DNA of 21,036 nucleotides from DASRAJ01 sp039920305 (GCA_039920305.1 JBDSEA010000054.1:1-21036), one strand, 5' to 3'; counted from the stretch's first letter, positions 1 through 8,523 are shown. Notes: generated by a model not told the origin, from the letters alone. Made by a program: numbers and translations.

Positions 1-2
1 AT

Positions 3-665
3 TCGGCGTTTCATTCATTTGTTGGCGTGGATCCCATACCCATTGTATATGGAATGACGCCGGCTGAATATGCCCTGATGCTCAATGGCGAGCGCTGGCT
101 GAATAACGGAACCCGGTGCCAGTTGCACTATGTGCTTTGCGGGAATTATGATCACAGCACCCTTTATAAGCTGCCTGTATATCCATCGCCAAACTTGCGC
201 AGCATGACGGCAATCTACTTATATCCCTCCCTTTGCTTGTTTGAAGGTACAAAGGTTAGTGTGGGAAGAGGAACTGATAAGCCCTTTATGCAAATAGGTT
301 ATCCTGATTTTGAAAAGGGAAAAATATACTTCACTCCCCAAAGTGTGAGTGGTGCAACCAACCCTCCATATCTTGATAAAAAATGCTCCGGCTACGATTT
401 GTCAGTGTTAAACACAGGATTTTTTGTCTGGAACAAGCACCTCATGCTGCGCTGGGTTGAAGAATTTTATGATTCTTATCCCATGCAAGAGAAGTTTTTC
501 ACTGACTATTTTGACAAGCTTGCAGGCACCGATCAGTTAAGAAAACAAATTGAAAAGGGAACGCCTGAAATGGAAATCAGAAGAAGCTGGGAACCAGGAC
601 TCGGTAAGTTCAAGGTGTTGAGAAAAAAATATTTGCTGTATCCTGATTTTGAGAGTGAGAAATAA
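3..665 (+). CDS. namZ: NamZ/DUF1343-type exo-beta-N-acetylmuramidase, C-terminal part (5' truncated by window edge)
   Basis: The reading frame is open from base 3 with no stop, so the gene begins before the window. The GTG at 27 is an internal Val codon, not a start. The visible 220 or so residues carry strings typical of the DUF1343 C-terminal domain: DPIPIVYGMTPAEYA, LNGERWL, then YLYPSLCLFEGT and SVGRGTDKPF. In this family NamZ removes terminal MurNAc residues from peptidoglycan fragments during cell-wall recycling; many members are exported. The N-terminal catalytic half and any signal peptide lie outside the window, so location and activity cannot be judged here. The gene ends 43 bp before fmt on the same strand. 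The family call is strong; the assignment to NamZ activity is by family membership. Confidence 0.85.
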   Translation, partial: SAFHSFVGVDPIPIVYGMTPAEYALMLNGERWLNNGTRCQLHYVLCGNYDHSTLYKLPVYPSPNLRSMTAIYLYPSLCLFEGTKVSVGRGTDKPFMQIGYPDFEKGKIYFTPQSVSGATNPPYLDKKCSGYDLSVLNTGFFVWNKHLMLRWVEEFYDSYPMQEKFFTDYFDKLAGTDQLRKQIEKGTPEMEIRRSWEPGLGKFKVLRKKYLLYPDFESEK

Positions 666-708
666 TGATTGTAAATGTGTTCTCAGGAATTCATGCTAAA
701 TCTTTATA

Positions 709-1626
709 ATGATGCGTATCCTTTTTATGGGAACACCTGAATTTGCTGTTCCCTCCCTTGATATTTTATTGAGGGAAAAATATAACATAGTTGCAGTGAT
801 CACTGCCCCTGATAAGCCCGCAGGACGCGGATTACAGTTGAATGAATCACCCGTAAAAAAATTTTCACTCAAGAATGAGCTGAAAATTCTTCAGCCTGAA
901 AAATTGAAAGATGAAAGTTTCCTTCTGGAATTAAAATCACTTCAGCCTGATCTTGCAGTGGTGGTTGCTTTCAGGAAATTACCCGAAGAAGTATGGAGCC
1001 TGCCACGGCTTGGTACATTCAATCTTCATGCTTCATTGCTGCCAAACTACCGGGGTGCTGCCCCAATTAACTGGGCTATTATCAACGGAGAGAAAGAAAC
1101 AGGCGCCACTACTTTTTTCATCACCCATGAAATTGACACCGGCAAAATTATTCTGCAGGAAAAAGTATTGATTGGCGAGGAAGAAACTGCCGGGGAACTG
1201 CATGACAAACTAAAAATAGCAGGAGCTGAGCTGGTGTTGAAAACAGTTGAGCTGATCAGTAAGGAAAATATTACGGTGACAAGCCAGCCTCTAACAAACC
1301 ATTTCAGAAAAGCGCCTAAAATTTTTACTGCAGATTGTAGAATTGACTGGAATAAAAACAGCGAGAAAATCTTTGATCTTATCAGGGGTTTGTCACCCTA
1401 TCCCGGGGCATTTACGGAAATGAATGGAAAAGTGCTGAAGCTTTTTAAAGCAAAAAAAATTGCAAAAACTCATCATGAAATTCCCGGAAACATTACTTCT
1501 GATGAAAAAACATTTATCCGGTTTGCCTGCGGTGATGGCTGGCTTGAAGCATCTGAGCTACAGATCGAAGGGAAAAAGAAAATGAGCACAGAAGAATTTT
1601 TAAGGGGTTTCCGAATGAACAAATGA
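709..1626 (+). CDS. fmt: Methionyl-tRNA formyltransferase
   Basis: Transfers a formyl group from 10-formyltetrahydrofolate to Met-tRNA(fMet) in the cytoplasm, enabling translation initiation. The 305 residues are close to the usual family length. The N-terminal Rossmann-like domain begins MRILFMGTPEFAVPSL. The formyl-folate site is intact: N105 and H107 in FNLHASLLPNYRGAAPINWA, with D143 in the ITHEIDTGKI segment, matching the Asn-His-Asp triad of the family. The C-terminal half (about 205-305) has the expected tRNA-binding domain (DLIRGLSPYPGA). Two adjacent ATGs (709 and 712) are possible starts. The stop is one base from the stop of the convergent gene on the minus strand, leaving no room for a separate terminator. 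Confidence 0.97.
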   Translation: MMRILFMGTPEFAVPSLDILLREKYNIVAVITAPDKPAGRGLQLNESPVKKFSLKNELKILQPEKLKDESFLLELKSLQPDLAVVVAFRKLPEEVWSLPRLGTFNLHASLLPNYRGAAPINWAIINGEKETGATTFFITHEIDTGKIILQEKVLIGEEETAGELHDKLKIAGAELVLKTVELISKENITVTSQPLTNHFRKAPKIFTADCRIDWNKNSEKIFDLIRGLSPYPGAFTEMNGKVLKLFKAKKIAKTHHEIPGNITSDEKTFIRFACGDGWLEASELQIEGKKKMSTEEFLRGFRMNK

Positions 1627-1627
1627 G

Positions 1628-3004
1628 CTATTGCTTCACAATTTTTTGAATTAAATTTCCTGCTTTCAGAAAATAAATTCCATTTTTCTGACCTCTCAGG
1701 TCAAGGACCGTCTTTTCTGAATTTGTTTCTATTTTTTGAGAGAACATGACCTCGCCAGCCTCATTGTACAATAAAATCATTTGATCAGTAAGCGCTTCAG
1801 GATTCATTTTAACAGTAAGATAATGGGTTGAAGGATTAGGAAAGATGCTGAGTGACGAATTGACTGAAAATCCGATCGCCGTATTTAAGTTAGTTACCAC
1901 TTTGAAATTCTGTGTAACTACTTCATCGGGAAAAGTATAATTACGGAAGCGCATCAGGATATCTCCGCTGTCAGCAATCATTGAGGTATAAAAATCAAGT
2001 TTGAATGTTTGTGAGGTGCCGGGATACAGGTACAGAGTTATGGAATCCTGATCTGGTGAATAGCAGACATCAGTGCAAATGGAAGCATTCCAGTCTGCAG
2101 GCAATGTTTGCTGTGCCTTTGATATTTCAATCAGCACCCCCTGTGAATTGCTTGTATTTTTAAAAGTGCCGGTGAGATAAGCAGTCTCACCCGGGTTCAC
2201 GATTGCCATGCTGTCATTAGTCAAGGTAAATTCAAAATGCCCGTTATAAGTAGTACCGTCGCCATTGCCGTTTCCCAATAAAATATTGATGTCATTCTTC
2301 ATATTGTCAGGTGCCTGATTAAACCATCCATGCTTCGAAAATATCACACCATCCATTCTGATCAGGTAGGCAGTGTTAGCGCCGCATTCATAGTTGATCC
2401 AGAAATTATTGCATGGTCCATCAATCAAAACAGGAACATTTACCTGAAGCTGGCTAAGCATGTCAGACACCATTTGTTTCCGTCCACCGTATGTTTCAGG
2501 CTGCTCGTACAGAATGTTGTCATCATAGTTTTCCTGGGTAGTTTTCACATAACCAAAGTAAGGGCTGATATCAACAATGGGATGTGCCTCCACGGTATAG
2601 ACCAGATAAATTAAAATATCATTTCCGAATTCTGACTGCAGATCATTAACTTCAACCAAATGCTCACGGTAAACAGGGCAGGTGTAACTGCAGGTAATAA
2701 GCAAAACCGGCAATCCGGATTGAAGTGCAGTTTTCAGGTTAACGGAATCACTATTGATATCAAACATGGTAAAATCAGGAACGGTATCGCTTATCTGATA
2801 TCCAAGCAAATCAAAATTCCCTCCTGTGCGAAGAGGAATAGTGCAAACCAAATCAGCATCGCCGGGTAATGAATATACCCCGATAGATGGTCCCGGTTGT
2901 GCCGAACCTGAAAAACCATGCACTGTGACCAAATGTACCAGAAGAAGCAGGACTATTTTTCCCATTGAAGACATAAAATTTCTGATAGGTGTGCTACACA
3001 CCAT
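1628..3004 (-). CDS. Secreted deiodinase-like thioredoxin-fold protein with T9SS C-terminal sorting domain
   Basis: A 458-residue protein in three parts. The N-terminus has a hydrophobic stretch (KIVLLLLVHLVTVHGF, about 16-31) typical of a signal peptide. The start could be M1, M11 or M14; M11 or M14 gives a more normal n-region. Residues about 75-250 resemble the thioredoxin-fold domain of bacterial iodothyronine-deiodinase-like proteins: LLITCSYTCPVYREH (Cys105 and Cys109), then the characteristic LVYTVEAHP, then NVPVLIDGPCNNFW and a terminal strand ending FSKHGWF. Deiodinases place a (seleno)Cys where Cys109 stands. Residues about 255-375 look like a beta-rich domain with no family I recognise. 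Residues 385-458 form a type A T9SS sorting domain (IFPNPSTHYLTV ... GIYFLKAGNLIQKIVKQ), predicting export across the outer membrane. Substrate and function are unknown. It lies downstream of, and in the same direction as, the 3169-4668 gene. Confidence 0.75.
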   Translation of the reverse strand: MVCSTPIRNFMSSMGKIVLLLLVHLVTVHGFSGSAQPGPSIGVYSLPGDADLVCTIPLRTGGNFDLLGYQISDTVPDFTMFDINSDSVNLKTALQSGLPVLLITCSYTCPVYREHLVEVNDLQSEFGNDILIYLVYTVEAHPIVDISPYFGYVKTTQENYDDNILYEQPETYGGRKQMVSDMLSQLQVNVPVLIDGPCNNFWINYECGANTAYLIRMDGVIFSKHGWFNQAPDNMKNDINILLGNGNGDGTTYNGHFEFTLTNDSMAIVNPGETAYLTGTFKNTSNSQGVLIEISKAQQTLPADWNASICTDVCYSPDQDSITLYLYPGTSQTFKLDFYTSMIADSGDILMRFRNYTFPDEVVTQNFKVVTNLNTAIGFSVNSSLSIFPNPSTHYLTVKMNPEALTDQMILLYNEAGEVMFSQKIETNSEKTVLDLRGQKNGIYFLKAGNLIQKIVKQ

Positions 3005-3168
3005 GAATAATTTTTCCGCTGAAATAAAACTACAGCATTTGCCTGAAAGATTTTCTCAACAATTATTCGAACCGTTCCGCAGGAAACATTTGCGAAATGT
3101 CACATTCATAATGAAAGCGCACCCATGTATTGATAATTTTATTTGAACAACACACAGAACATGCTGAT

Positions 3169-4668
3169 TTATTGCAGCCTCGCCTTCAACCACCTTGTAA
3201 CATCAAAATAATCATACAGCGATTGCTCCTTGCTAACCTGTTTGAGTGCTTCAAATTTTTTGAGGTAGGAGGAGTATATTACCCGGTATTTTTTTTCCAT
3301 ATTAATACGAAGGAGCCGGGTTGCCAACTCACAAAGTAGTTTTTCACTCCTTAACTGGTATTTATTTTTTGCAGCTGATCGCTTCAGTGCGCGAGCGAGG
3401 TGATCAAGCAGATCACCATTGCCTTCTTCAAAATGGATGATAAACTGAAGAACATTTGCCATAAAAAGTATTTCTCCACCTCGTTTCAACTCATGATCCT
3501 GGAAAATCTTCTGAAGGTAAAAAATTGCCTTGCTGTTGTCTTGCAAATCGTAGTAGCAGGATGCAAGGGCAAGAAATGTTTCAATACGTATGGTTGGTTC
3601 AAATAATAATGCATGGCGAACAAAATATTCTTCCTGTTCCTGGAGCTGATCCAGTATCGCTGGCACATTGCCGGTGCTGAGTGCAATTGATAATTCAATT
3701 CTTAAAGTCCATGCAAGCATCAGCATCCTGAACCTGCTGCTCCGGATCTTCCTGATATGGCTCGTTTCCGGAAGCTGACGAAGACGCTGAATGTATTTTA
3801 ATGCTTCTTCAAAGCGGTGCATCCTGAAATGAACAAGCATCAGCTCATTCAGCACATTCAAATAATTTCCCGGTGATGCGGCAATGAAATGAGGATGTTT
3901 TTCATACAGGTTATGATGATTCTTAAGCATCCTTTCAGCTTTTTCATATTCCAGATCACTGATAAAAATGGTTGAACGAATGAGAAAGTATAAGCTCTTC
4001 GCACGAAAGCTGATAGCTTTTCTTTCATGCTGAAGTAAATCATGAATACTAAGCTTTTTCAATCCGCGCGAAACACTCAGGCCGGAACCGTGTTTTGATT
4101 CTTGAATTATGATGCGTAACGACATATTCAAATATGTCAATTCACTGTAATTATTCAGTTGTGCAATAATCACTTTCTCTTCTCTATGAAAACGCAGTAT
4201 TTCTTTTTCAAGCTCCCCTGCTTCAAATACATGCTGAATGATGGTGTATTCCTTATGAAGGATCTCGAGCAATACCTTCCATTCCTCGTATTCCCCGGCA
4301 ATAGCTTTGGCCTTGATTAGAATAGAATGGCAATCATGGTAAAGTGCTTTGTCACTTAATATGGCGGCATCAATCATCATTTCCTTCAGGGTAAAATCAA
4401 ATGATCTCCCTTCATGAAAATTACGAAGTGATTTTAACAGCAGCTGATAAAGCTGGATTTTTTTGACAGCGAAATGTCTTACTTCCGCTTTACCAGTCAG
4501 CCTTCCTTTTAGCTTTTCATCATCAGTAATTTTCTGCTCATCAATCACTTTGAACATTCGCACGTAATCACTTGAATCACGGTTTGCCGTAGCCAGATGT
4601 GTGAAATACCGCTTCTCATTCTGGCTCATGGAGCGGATCAACCTGTAGAGAGCTCCTGAACGATTCAT
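3169..4668 (-). CDS. Hypothetical helical-repeat (TPR-like) protein
   Basis: About 500 residues, almost all predicted alpha-helix by eye, with repeated amphipathic helix pairs such as ALKYIQRLRQLPE and LASCYYDLQDNSKAIFYLQKIF that resemble tetratricopeptide repeats. The N-terminus MNRSGALYRLIRSMSQNEKR resembles a group of uncharacterised Bacteroidota proteins that open with a similar SMS-x-EKRYF motif. I see no signal peptide, membrane segment or catalytic motif, so a cytoplasmic scaffold or protein-binding role is the most that can be inferred. I chose the ATG at 4668 over the ATG at 4716: the 16 extra residues look non-conserved, and a promoter-like box (TAACATTG on the minus strand, 4695-4702) would place transcription start between the two. 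The gene is divergent from cysQ. Confidence 0.7.
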   Translation of the reverse strand: MNRSGALYRLIRSMSQNEKRYFTHLATANRDSSDYVRMFKVIDEQKITDDEKLKGRLTGKAEVRHFAVKKIQLYQLLLKSLRNFHEGRSFDFTLKEMMIDAAILSDKALYHDCHSILIKAKAIAGEYEEWKVLLEILHKEYTIIQHVFEAGELEKEILRFHREEKVIIAQLNNYSELTYLNMSLRIIIQESKHGSGLSVSRGLKKLSIHDLLQHERKAISFRAKSLYFLIRSTIFISDLEYEKAERMLKNHHNLYEKHPHFIAASPGNYLNVLNELMLVHFRMHRFEEALKYIQRLRQLPETSHIRKIRSSRFRMLMLAWTLRIELSIALSTGNVPAILDQLQEQEEYFVRHALLFEPTIRIETFLALASCYYDLQDNSKAIFYLQKIFQDHELKRGGEILFMANVLQFIIHFEEGNGDLLDHLARALKRSAAKNKYQLRSEKLLCELATRLLRINMEKKYRVIYSSYLKKFEALKQVSKEQSLYDYFDVTRWLKARLQ

Positions 4669-4860
4669 GAGGGAAAGATAGGGAATGAAAATACCAATGT
4701 TAATAAGGCACGGCATTCTGAAAAAGCCACCATCCTTGAATAACAGTTAAAAAAAAACTTCAGGTGCATTAAACCAATTTTCGATATCAGATAAGTGGGT
4801 TTTAAGAGCGGCGGCGGTTTCAAATATTTTCAGGAGTAATGAATGAGGTTTTTTCTTCTT

Positions 4861-4868
4861 TACATTTG
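4861..4868 (+). promoter_or_regulatory. Bacteroidota -7 promoter box upstream of cysQ
   Basis: TACATTTG exactly matches the Bacteroidota -7 consensus TAnnTTTG and is followed by CCGCCC. It ends 20 bases before the ATG at 4888 and lies inside the 5' extension that would begin at 4843, so it argues for 4888 as the start of cysQ. No clear -33 TTTG element is visible upstream. Confidence 0.5.
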
Positions 4869-4887
4869 CCGCCCAATTTTAAAAAAC

Positions 4888-5673
4888 ATGCAACCATCCA
4901 TCGAAATCCGGCAAATCATTGACCTGGTCCGTGAAGCCGGCAATGAAATTATGAAGGTGTATTCACAGGAATTTTCCTTTGAGCTTAAAGGTGATAGATC
5001 ACCACTTACCCAGGCTGACAAAAAATCAAATAGCATCATCATTAATGGATTGAAAGAATTGTATCCTGACATTCCCATTATCTCGGAGGAAACAAAACTC
5101 ACCGCCTATGATGAGCGTAAAAGGTGGATTACGTACTGGCTTGTTGATCCGCTCGATGGCACCAAAGAATTTATCAGGAAGAATGGTGAGTTCACAGTGA
5201 ACATTGCGCTTATGAGTGACGGAAAACCGGTGCTTGGCGTGGTGTACGCCCCGGCACAGAATAAGATGTGGTATGGCATGAAGGGTGAGGGAAGTTTTTT
5301 TGTGAATGAAGATGGAACCAAAACTTCACTTAAGAAAAGAGATAACTGGCGCGGAATGAATAAGGTGAATGTGGTCGCAAGCCGCTCCCACCTGAGTGAT
5401 GAAACATTGCAGTTCGTAGAGGACCTGAAAAAGGATGGCAAGGAGGTTTACTTTGTTTCTTCAGGAAGCTCGCTAAAATTCTGCCTTGTAGCTGAGGGAA
5501 AGGCTGATGTATATCCGCGTTTTGCACCTACCATGGAATGGGATACTGCTGCCGGGCAAGCAGTAGTTGAAATAGCAGGTGGAAGAGTATTGAACTGGAA
5601 TACCAAACAGCCTTTGCAATATAATAAGGAGAATTTGCTGAATCCTTTTTTTATTGTTGAATTCCCGGCATAA
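4888..5673 (+). CDS. cysQ: 3'(2'),5'-bisphosphate nucleotidase CysQ
   Basis: A cytoplasmic, Mg-dependent, lithium-sensitive-type phosphatase that converts 3'-phosphoadenosine 5'-phosphate (PAP) to AMP. PAP is the by-product of every PAPS-dependent sulfotransferase and of PAPS reduction. From the ATG at 4888 the protein is 261 residues, normal for CysQ. The inositol-monophosphatase-fold metal site is complete: SEE at 66-68, the DPLDGTKEF motif (D87, D90), and EWDTAAGQ near the C-terminus. The ATG at 4843 would add 15 hydrophobic residues but sits upstream of a good promoter box, so it is unlikely. The gene heads a locus with six sulfotransferases, which suggests a dedicated PAP-clearing role in addition to, or instead of, sulfate assimilation. 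No cysD, cysN, cysC or cysH is present in the window. Confidence 0.92.
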   Translation: MQPSIEIRQIIDLVREAGNEIMKVYSQEFSFELKGDRSPLTQADKKSNSIIINGLKELYPDIPIISEETKLTAYDERKRWITYWLVDPLDGTKEFIRKNGEFTVNIALMSDGKPVLGVVYAPAQNKMWYGMKGEGSFFVNEDGTKTSLKKRDNWRGMNKVNVVASRSHLSDETLQFVEDLKKDGKEVYFVSSGSSLKFCLVAEGKADVYPRFAPTMEWDTAAGQAVVEIAGGRVLNWNTKQPLQYNKENLLNPFFIVEFPA

Positions 5674-5773
5674 GAAAGCAGAAAACATCTTTGTTTCTGG
5701 ATTGGAGATCCATACAGATACGGGGAGATATCCATTTCGCTGTATGATGATACATTCACCGGCTATCGCTATC

Positions 5774-5781
5774 TATATTTG
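5774..5781 (+). promoter_or_regulatory. Bacteroidota -7 promoter box upstream of the MBOAT gene
   Basis: TATATTTG matches TAnnTTTG exactly and is followed by CGCCCGCC. It lies in the 165-bp gap between cysQ and the acyltransferase gene, 57 bases before its ATG. A -33 element is not obvious. If used, it would give the downstream glycan genes a promoter separate from cysQ. Confidence 0.42.
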
Positions 5782-5838
5782 CGCCCGCCTGAAAAACTCC
5801 GATTTGCCAGGAACTAACGACTTTTTACTCAGGACTAC

Positions 5839-7281
5839 ATGGTATTTAACTCTTTTGCGTTTCTTGTTTTTTTTCCGGTAGTCACCCTTCTTTATTTTCT
5901 CCTTCCTCAGAAATGGCGATGGGTTCACCTGCTCATCAGCAGTTGTGTGTTCTACATGTTTTTTATCCCCATTTACATTGTCATTCTGTTCTTTACCATC
6001 ATTATTGACTATTTCGCAGGAATTCTAATTGATCAGGCGCAGGGAACACGGCGAAAGCTTTTTTTGCTAATGAGCATTGCAGCCAATGTAGGTGTGCTCG
6101 CAGTCTTCAAATATTACGACTTTTTTGTGATGAATACTTTGTGGATATTAGAGCTGTTTCATGCTCAGCCGGACATCAATTACCTCAATATAATTCTCCC
6201 TATTGGATTATCCTTTCACACTTTTCAGGCGATGAGTTATACGATTGAAGTGTACCGTGGAAATTTTAAGCCCGTGCGTCATTTTGGTATTTATTCGCTT
6301 TACGTCATGTTCTATCCGCAGCTTGTTGCAGGCCCGATTGAGCGTCCGCAGAATCTTATCCATCAATTTTATGAAAAGCATGAGTTCGATTATAACCGTG
6401 TGGTGAGCGGATTGAAGCTGATGCTGTGGGGTTTGTTTAAGAAAGTAGTGATAGCAGATCGCCTTGGAGCCTATGTTTCCAATGTGTTCAATTTTCCTCA
6501 TGCGCATACAGGAGAGCCGCTTACATTCTGGGTTGCCGCATGGATGTTTGCCATTCAGCTCTACTGCGATTTTGGTGGTTACAGTGATATGGCTATCGGA
6601 TCGGCGCGTGTGATGGGGTTTACGCTGATGACGAATTTCCGGCGCCCTTATCTTGGCCAATCAGTGGGTGAAGTATGGACTCGCTGGCATATCTCACTTA
6701 CTACATGGTTCCGGGATTATGTATTCACTCCCCTTGGCGGCTATCGCAAAGGAAAGTGGCGCGGCATCTTTAATCTTGGAGTGCTCATGTTTCTCGCAGG
6801 ATTGTGGCATGGTGCTAACTGGACCTATGTCCTGTGCTTCCTCGTCTTTTATTTTTTCCTTACTACAAGACTGGTGTTCAGAAAGCAACTGCAAAAGTTC
6901 GATCAAATCGTTTATGGGATCCATCCGCTTTTCGGGAGGATCGTTAATACGCTGATTGCTTTTCATGCCGGTATATTCTCGTATATCTTCTTTCGCTCCG
7001 GAAGTGTGAGCGACGCGCTCTTTTATTACCAGCAGATGTTCAGCTTTAAGAGTTTCAAATTCTACGATGGGGATGCGTCCACATTATGGTATGGCTTGTT
7101 CGGCATCATCGTGCTGTTTGTGATTGAAGAATGGCAGGAAAATTATACAAAAGATAAAGAAGCAATATTTCCTGAACCGAAGAAAACGTGGGGTAAATAT
7201 GTTTTCTATGCGGCGGTGATCGCTGTCATTTTGCTTATCGGGGTTTTTGATGCGAGCCAGTTTATTTATTTTCAGTTTTAA
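5839..7281 (+). CDS. MBOAT-family membrane O-acyltransferase (AlgI-like)
   Basis: A 480-residue multi-pass inner-membrane protein of the AlgI/DltB/PatA branch of the MBOAT family, which passes acyl groups (usually acetyl) across the membrane for modification of exported glycans. The N-terminus MVFNSFAFLVFFPVV is typical of AlgI-like proteins. The core signatures are present: PIGLSFHTFQAMSYTIEVYR (121-140), QLVAGPIERP (161-170), WHISLTTWFRDYVFTPLGG (283-301), and GLWHGANW (321-328) with the invariant catalytic His at 324. About 10-12 membrane segments can be counted. The next gene encodes an SGNH-like protein, the usual partner of such MBOAT proteins. The polysaccharide context points to O-acetylation of the glycan made by this locus; the acceptor cannot be read from sequence. 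Confidence 0.9.
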   Translation: MVFNSFAFLVFFPVVTLLYFLLPQKWRWVHLLISSCVFYMFFIPIYIVILFFTIIIDYFAGILIDQAQGTRRKLFLLMSIAANVGVLAVFKYYDFFVMNTLWILELFHAQPDINYLNIILPIGLSFHTFQAMSYTIEVYRGNFKPVRHFGIYSLYVMFYPQLVAGPIERPQNLIHQFYEKHEFDYNRVVSGLKLMLWGLFKKVVIADRLGAYVSNVFNFPHAHTGEPLTFWVAAWMFAIQLYCDFGGYSDMAIGSARVMGFTLMTNFRRPYLGQSVGEVWTRWHISLTTWFRDYVFTPLGGYRKGKWRGIFNLGVLMFLAGLWHGANWTYVLCFLVFYFFLTTRLVFRKQLQKFDQIVYGIHPLFGRIVNTLIAFHAGIFSYIFFRSGSVSDALFYYQQMFSFKSFKFYDGDASTLWYGLFGIIVLFVIEEWQENYTKDKEAIFPEPKKTWGKYVFYAAVIAVILLIGVFDASQFIYFQF

Positions 7282-7392
7282 TATTTAAGTTTTGAAATGC
7301 ATTACAGCCAGAGGGGCAATGGAAATGATCCGGAAAGGTGCATAAATAGGAAGTGAACAGTAATCTTAAAATCTTTAATTCTACTGATATAA

Positions 7393-8469
7393 ATGGAAAC
7401 CAGGGCAAAAGGGGTTTTTAAATTTTTCCGTAACGGCATTATTCTGCTTGTTGCAATAATTATATTCGATCAGATTGGAGGCGCCATGCTGCACTATTTG
7501 TATTTCAGGCAGAAAGCAGGACCAAATGCTGAAACAACATTCACCTTCACAAAAATGCACGCGGAGGGTTTCATTCTCGGATCATCAAGAGGAAGAAGAA
7601 ATTACAATCCGGTCATCATCGCAGATTCCCTGGGAATTTCAGTTTACAATGCAGGGCATGACGGCCAAACCATATTTTATGAACAGGCCATAGTGCGCAG
7701 GGCACTTGCACGGTACGTGCCAAAGCTTGTAATCATTGACCTGAATCCTGAAGAAATGTATTTCCGTGATCTGCATTATGACCGTTTGAATGTGCTGGCT
7801 CCCTATTACAGGAACCATTCTGATGTGCGGTCAATATATTTATTAAAGGGTATTCGTGCCGGCAGTGGTGATAGAGGTAATTGGTTTGTAAAGCCCGCCA
7901 GAATCAGTGGCCATTCCTGGGATAATTTCTGGTTCCGCCTGCATGCGATGGAAGAATGGGTTTTGCAACTGAATACCGAAAGGTTTAAAATGGCTTCAGC
8001 AATTTATCCGTTCAACTCTTCCTTACTCGATATTCTCAGTGGGATTTTCAAGAACAGAAAATCAGATTCTGGCTTCAAGCCGTTGAAAGGAATAATAACA
8101 GAGAGCAAGGCCGGGGAATTGATCAGGCAGAATGAAAAATTACGATTATCACCGGGTAAAAGAGTTGATCCAAAAAAAATCAGCGGATTTAAAGAGATAC
8201 TTTCATCACTTGCTGAAAAAGGAACAAGGGTTGTAGTGTGCATGTCACCTGCGCTTGCGCCCTTTGGTGAAGAACCATCCTATGATTCAGTAAAAGCAGT
8301 GTGCAGCAGATACAATATTCCGTTTAAAGATTACAGTCAGGATTCAGGCTATCTTCATCTCGGATATTTTTTTGACAATCACATGAATAAAGATGGAGCA
8401 GCCATTTTTTCATCCCAATTGGCACGGGATATTAAGAATCACTTTTACCCGGGCGAATTCAGCAATTAA
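7393..8469 (+). CDS. Membrane-anchored SGNH-hydrolase-like protein, probable MBOAT partner
   Basis: A 358-residue protein with one N-terminal membrane helix (about 13-35, NGIILLVAIIIFDQIGGAML) and the rest probably periplasmic. A block resembling SGNH/GDSL-fold proteins follows: FILGSSRGRRNY with Ser64 or Ser65 as candidate nucleophile, then VYNAGHDGQT, then LVIIDLNPEEMYF. A C-terminal DNHMNKDGA segment supplies a candidate Asp328/His330 pair. This layout is like the DltD/AlgJ/DUF1574-type proteins that act with MBOAT acyltransferases, and the gene follows such an acyltransferase by 111 bp. The likely role is to complete acyl transfer to the exported glycan, or to remove acyl groups. The overall similarity is weak, so the catalytic residues are a proposal. 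Confidence 0.65.
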   Translation: METRAKGVFKFFRNGIILLVAIIIFDQIGGAMLHYLYFRQKAGPNAETTFTFTKMHAEGFILGSSRGRRNYNPVIIADSLGISVYNAGHDGQTIFYEQAIVRRALARYVPKLVIIDLNPEEMYFRDLHYDRLNVLAPYYRNHSDVRSIYLLKGIRAGSGDRGNWFVKPARISGHSWDNFWFRLHAMEEWVLQLNTERFKMASAIYPFNSSLLDILSGIFKNRKSDSGFKPLKGIITESKAGELIRQNEKLRLSPGKRVDPKKISGFKEILSSLAEKGTRVVVCMSPALAPFGEEPSYDSVKAVCSRYNIPFKDYSQDSGYLHLGYFFDNHMNKDGAAIFSSQLARDIKNHFYPGEFSN

Positions 8470-8515
8470 AAATTCACATAACCCCTTAATTCTGATGCAT
8501 CAGGTAATTTTTCAG

Positions 8516-8523
8516 TGTTTTTG
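8516..8523 (+). promoter_or_regulatory. Possible promoter box upstream of sulfotransferase 1
   Basis: TGTTTTTG has one mismatch to TAnnTTTG and ends 21 bases before the ATG at 8544, the same spacing as the cysQ box. The surrounding sequence is T-rich, so chance occurrence is quite possible. Confidence 0.22.

Noticed and set aside
2680..2710. CxxxC (CSYTC) considered as an SCO1/PrrC copper-site motif
   Set aside because: The downstream LVYTVEAHP segment and the overall order fit deiodinase-like proteins better than SCO proteins, and the SCO-type CPDxC context is absent.
4843..4887. Longer N-terminus for cysQ from ATG 4843
   Set aside because: An exact TAnnTTTG box at 4861-4868 lies inside this extension, and ATG 4888 gives the normal CysQ length.
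6208..6660. 150-residue open frame on the minus strand
   Set aside because: It lies wholly inside the well-supported MBOAT gene, its protein has no recognisable motif and looks like an antisense shadow.
8492..8503. Perfect 12-base palindrome CTGATGCATCAG before sulfotransferase 1
   Set aside because: It may be an operator or a weak terminator, but a single short palindrome in a 74-base gap is expected by chance often enough that I do not list it as a feature.
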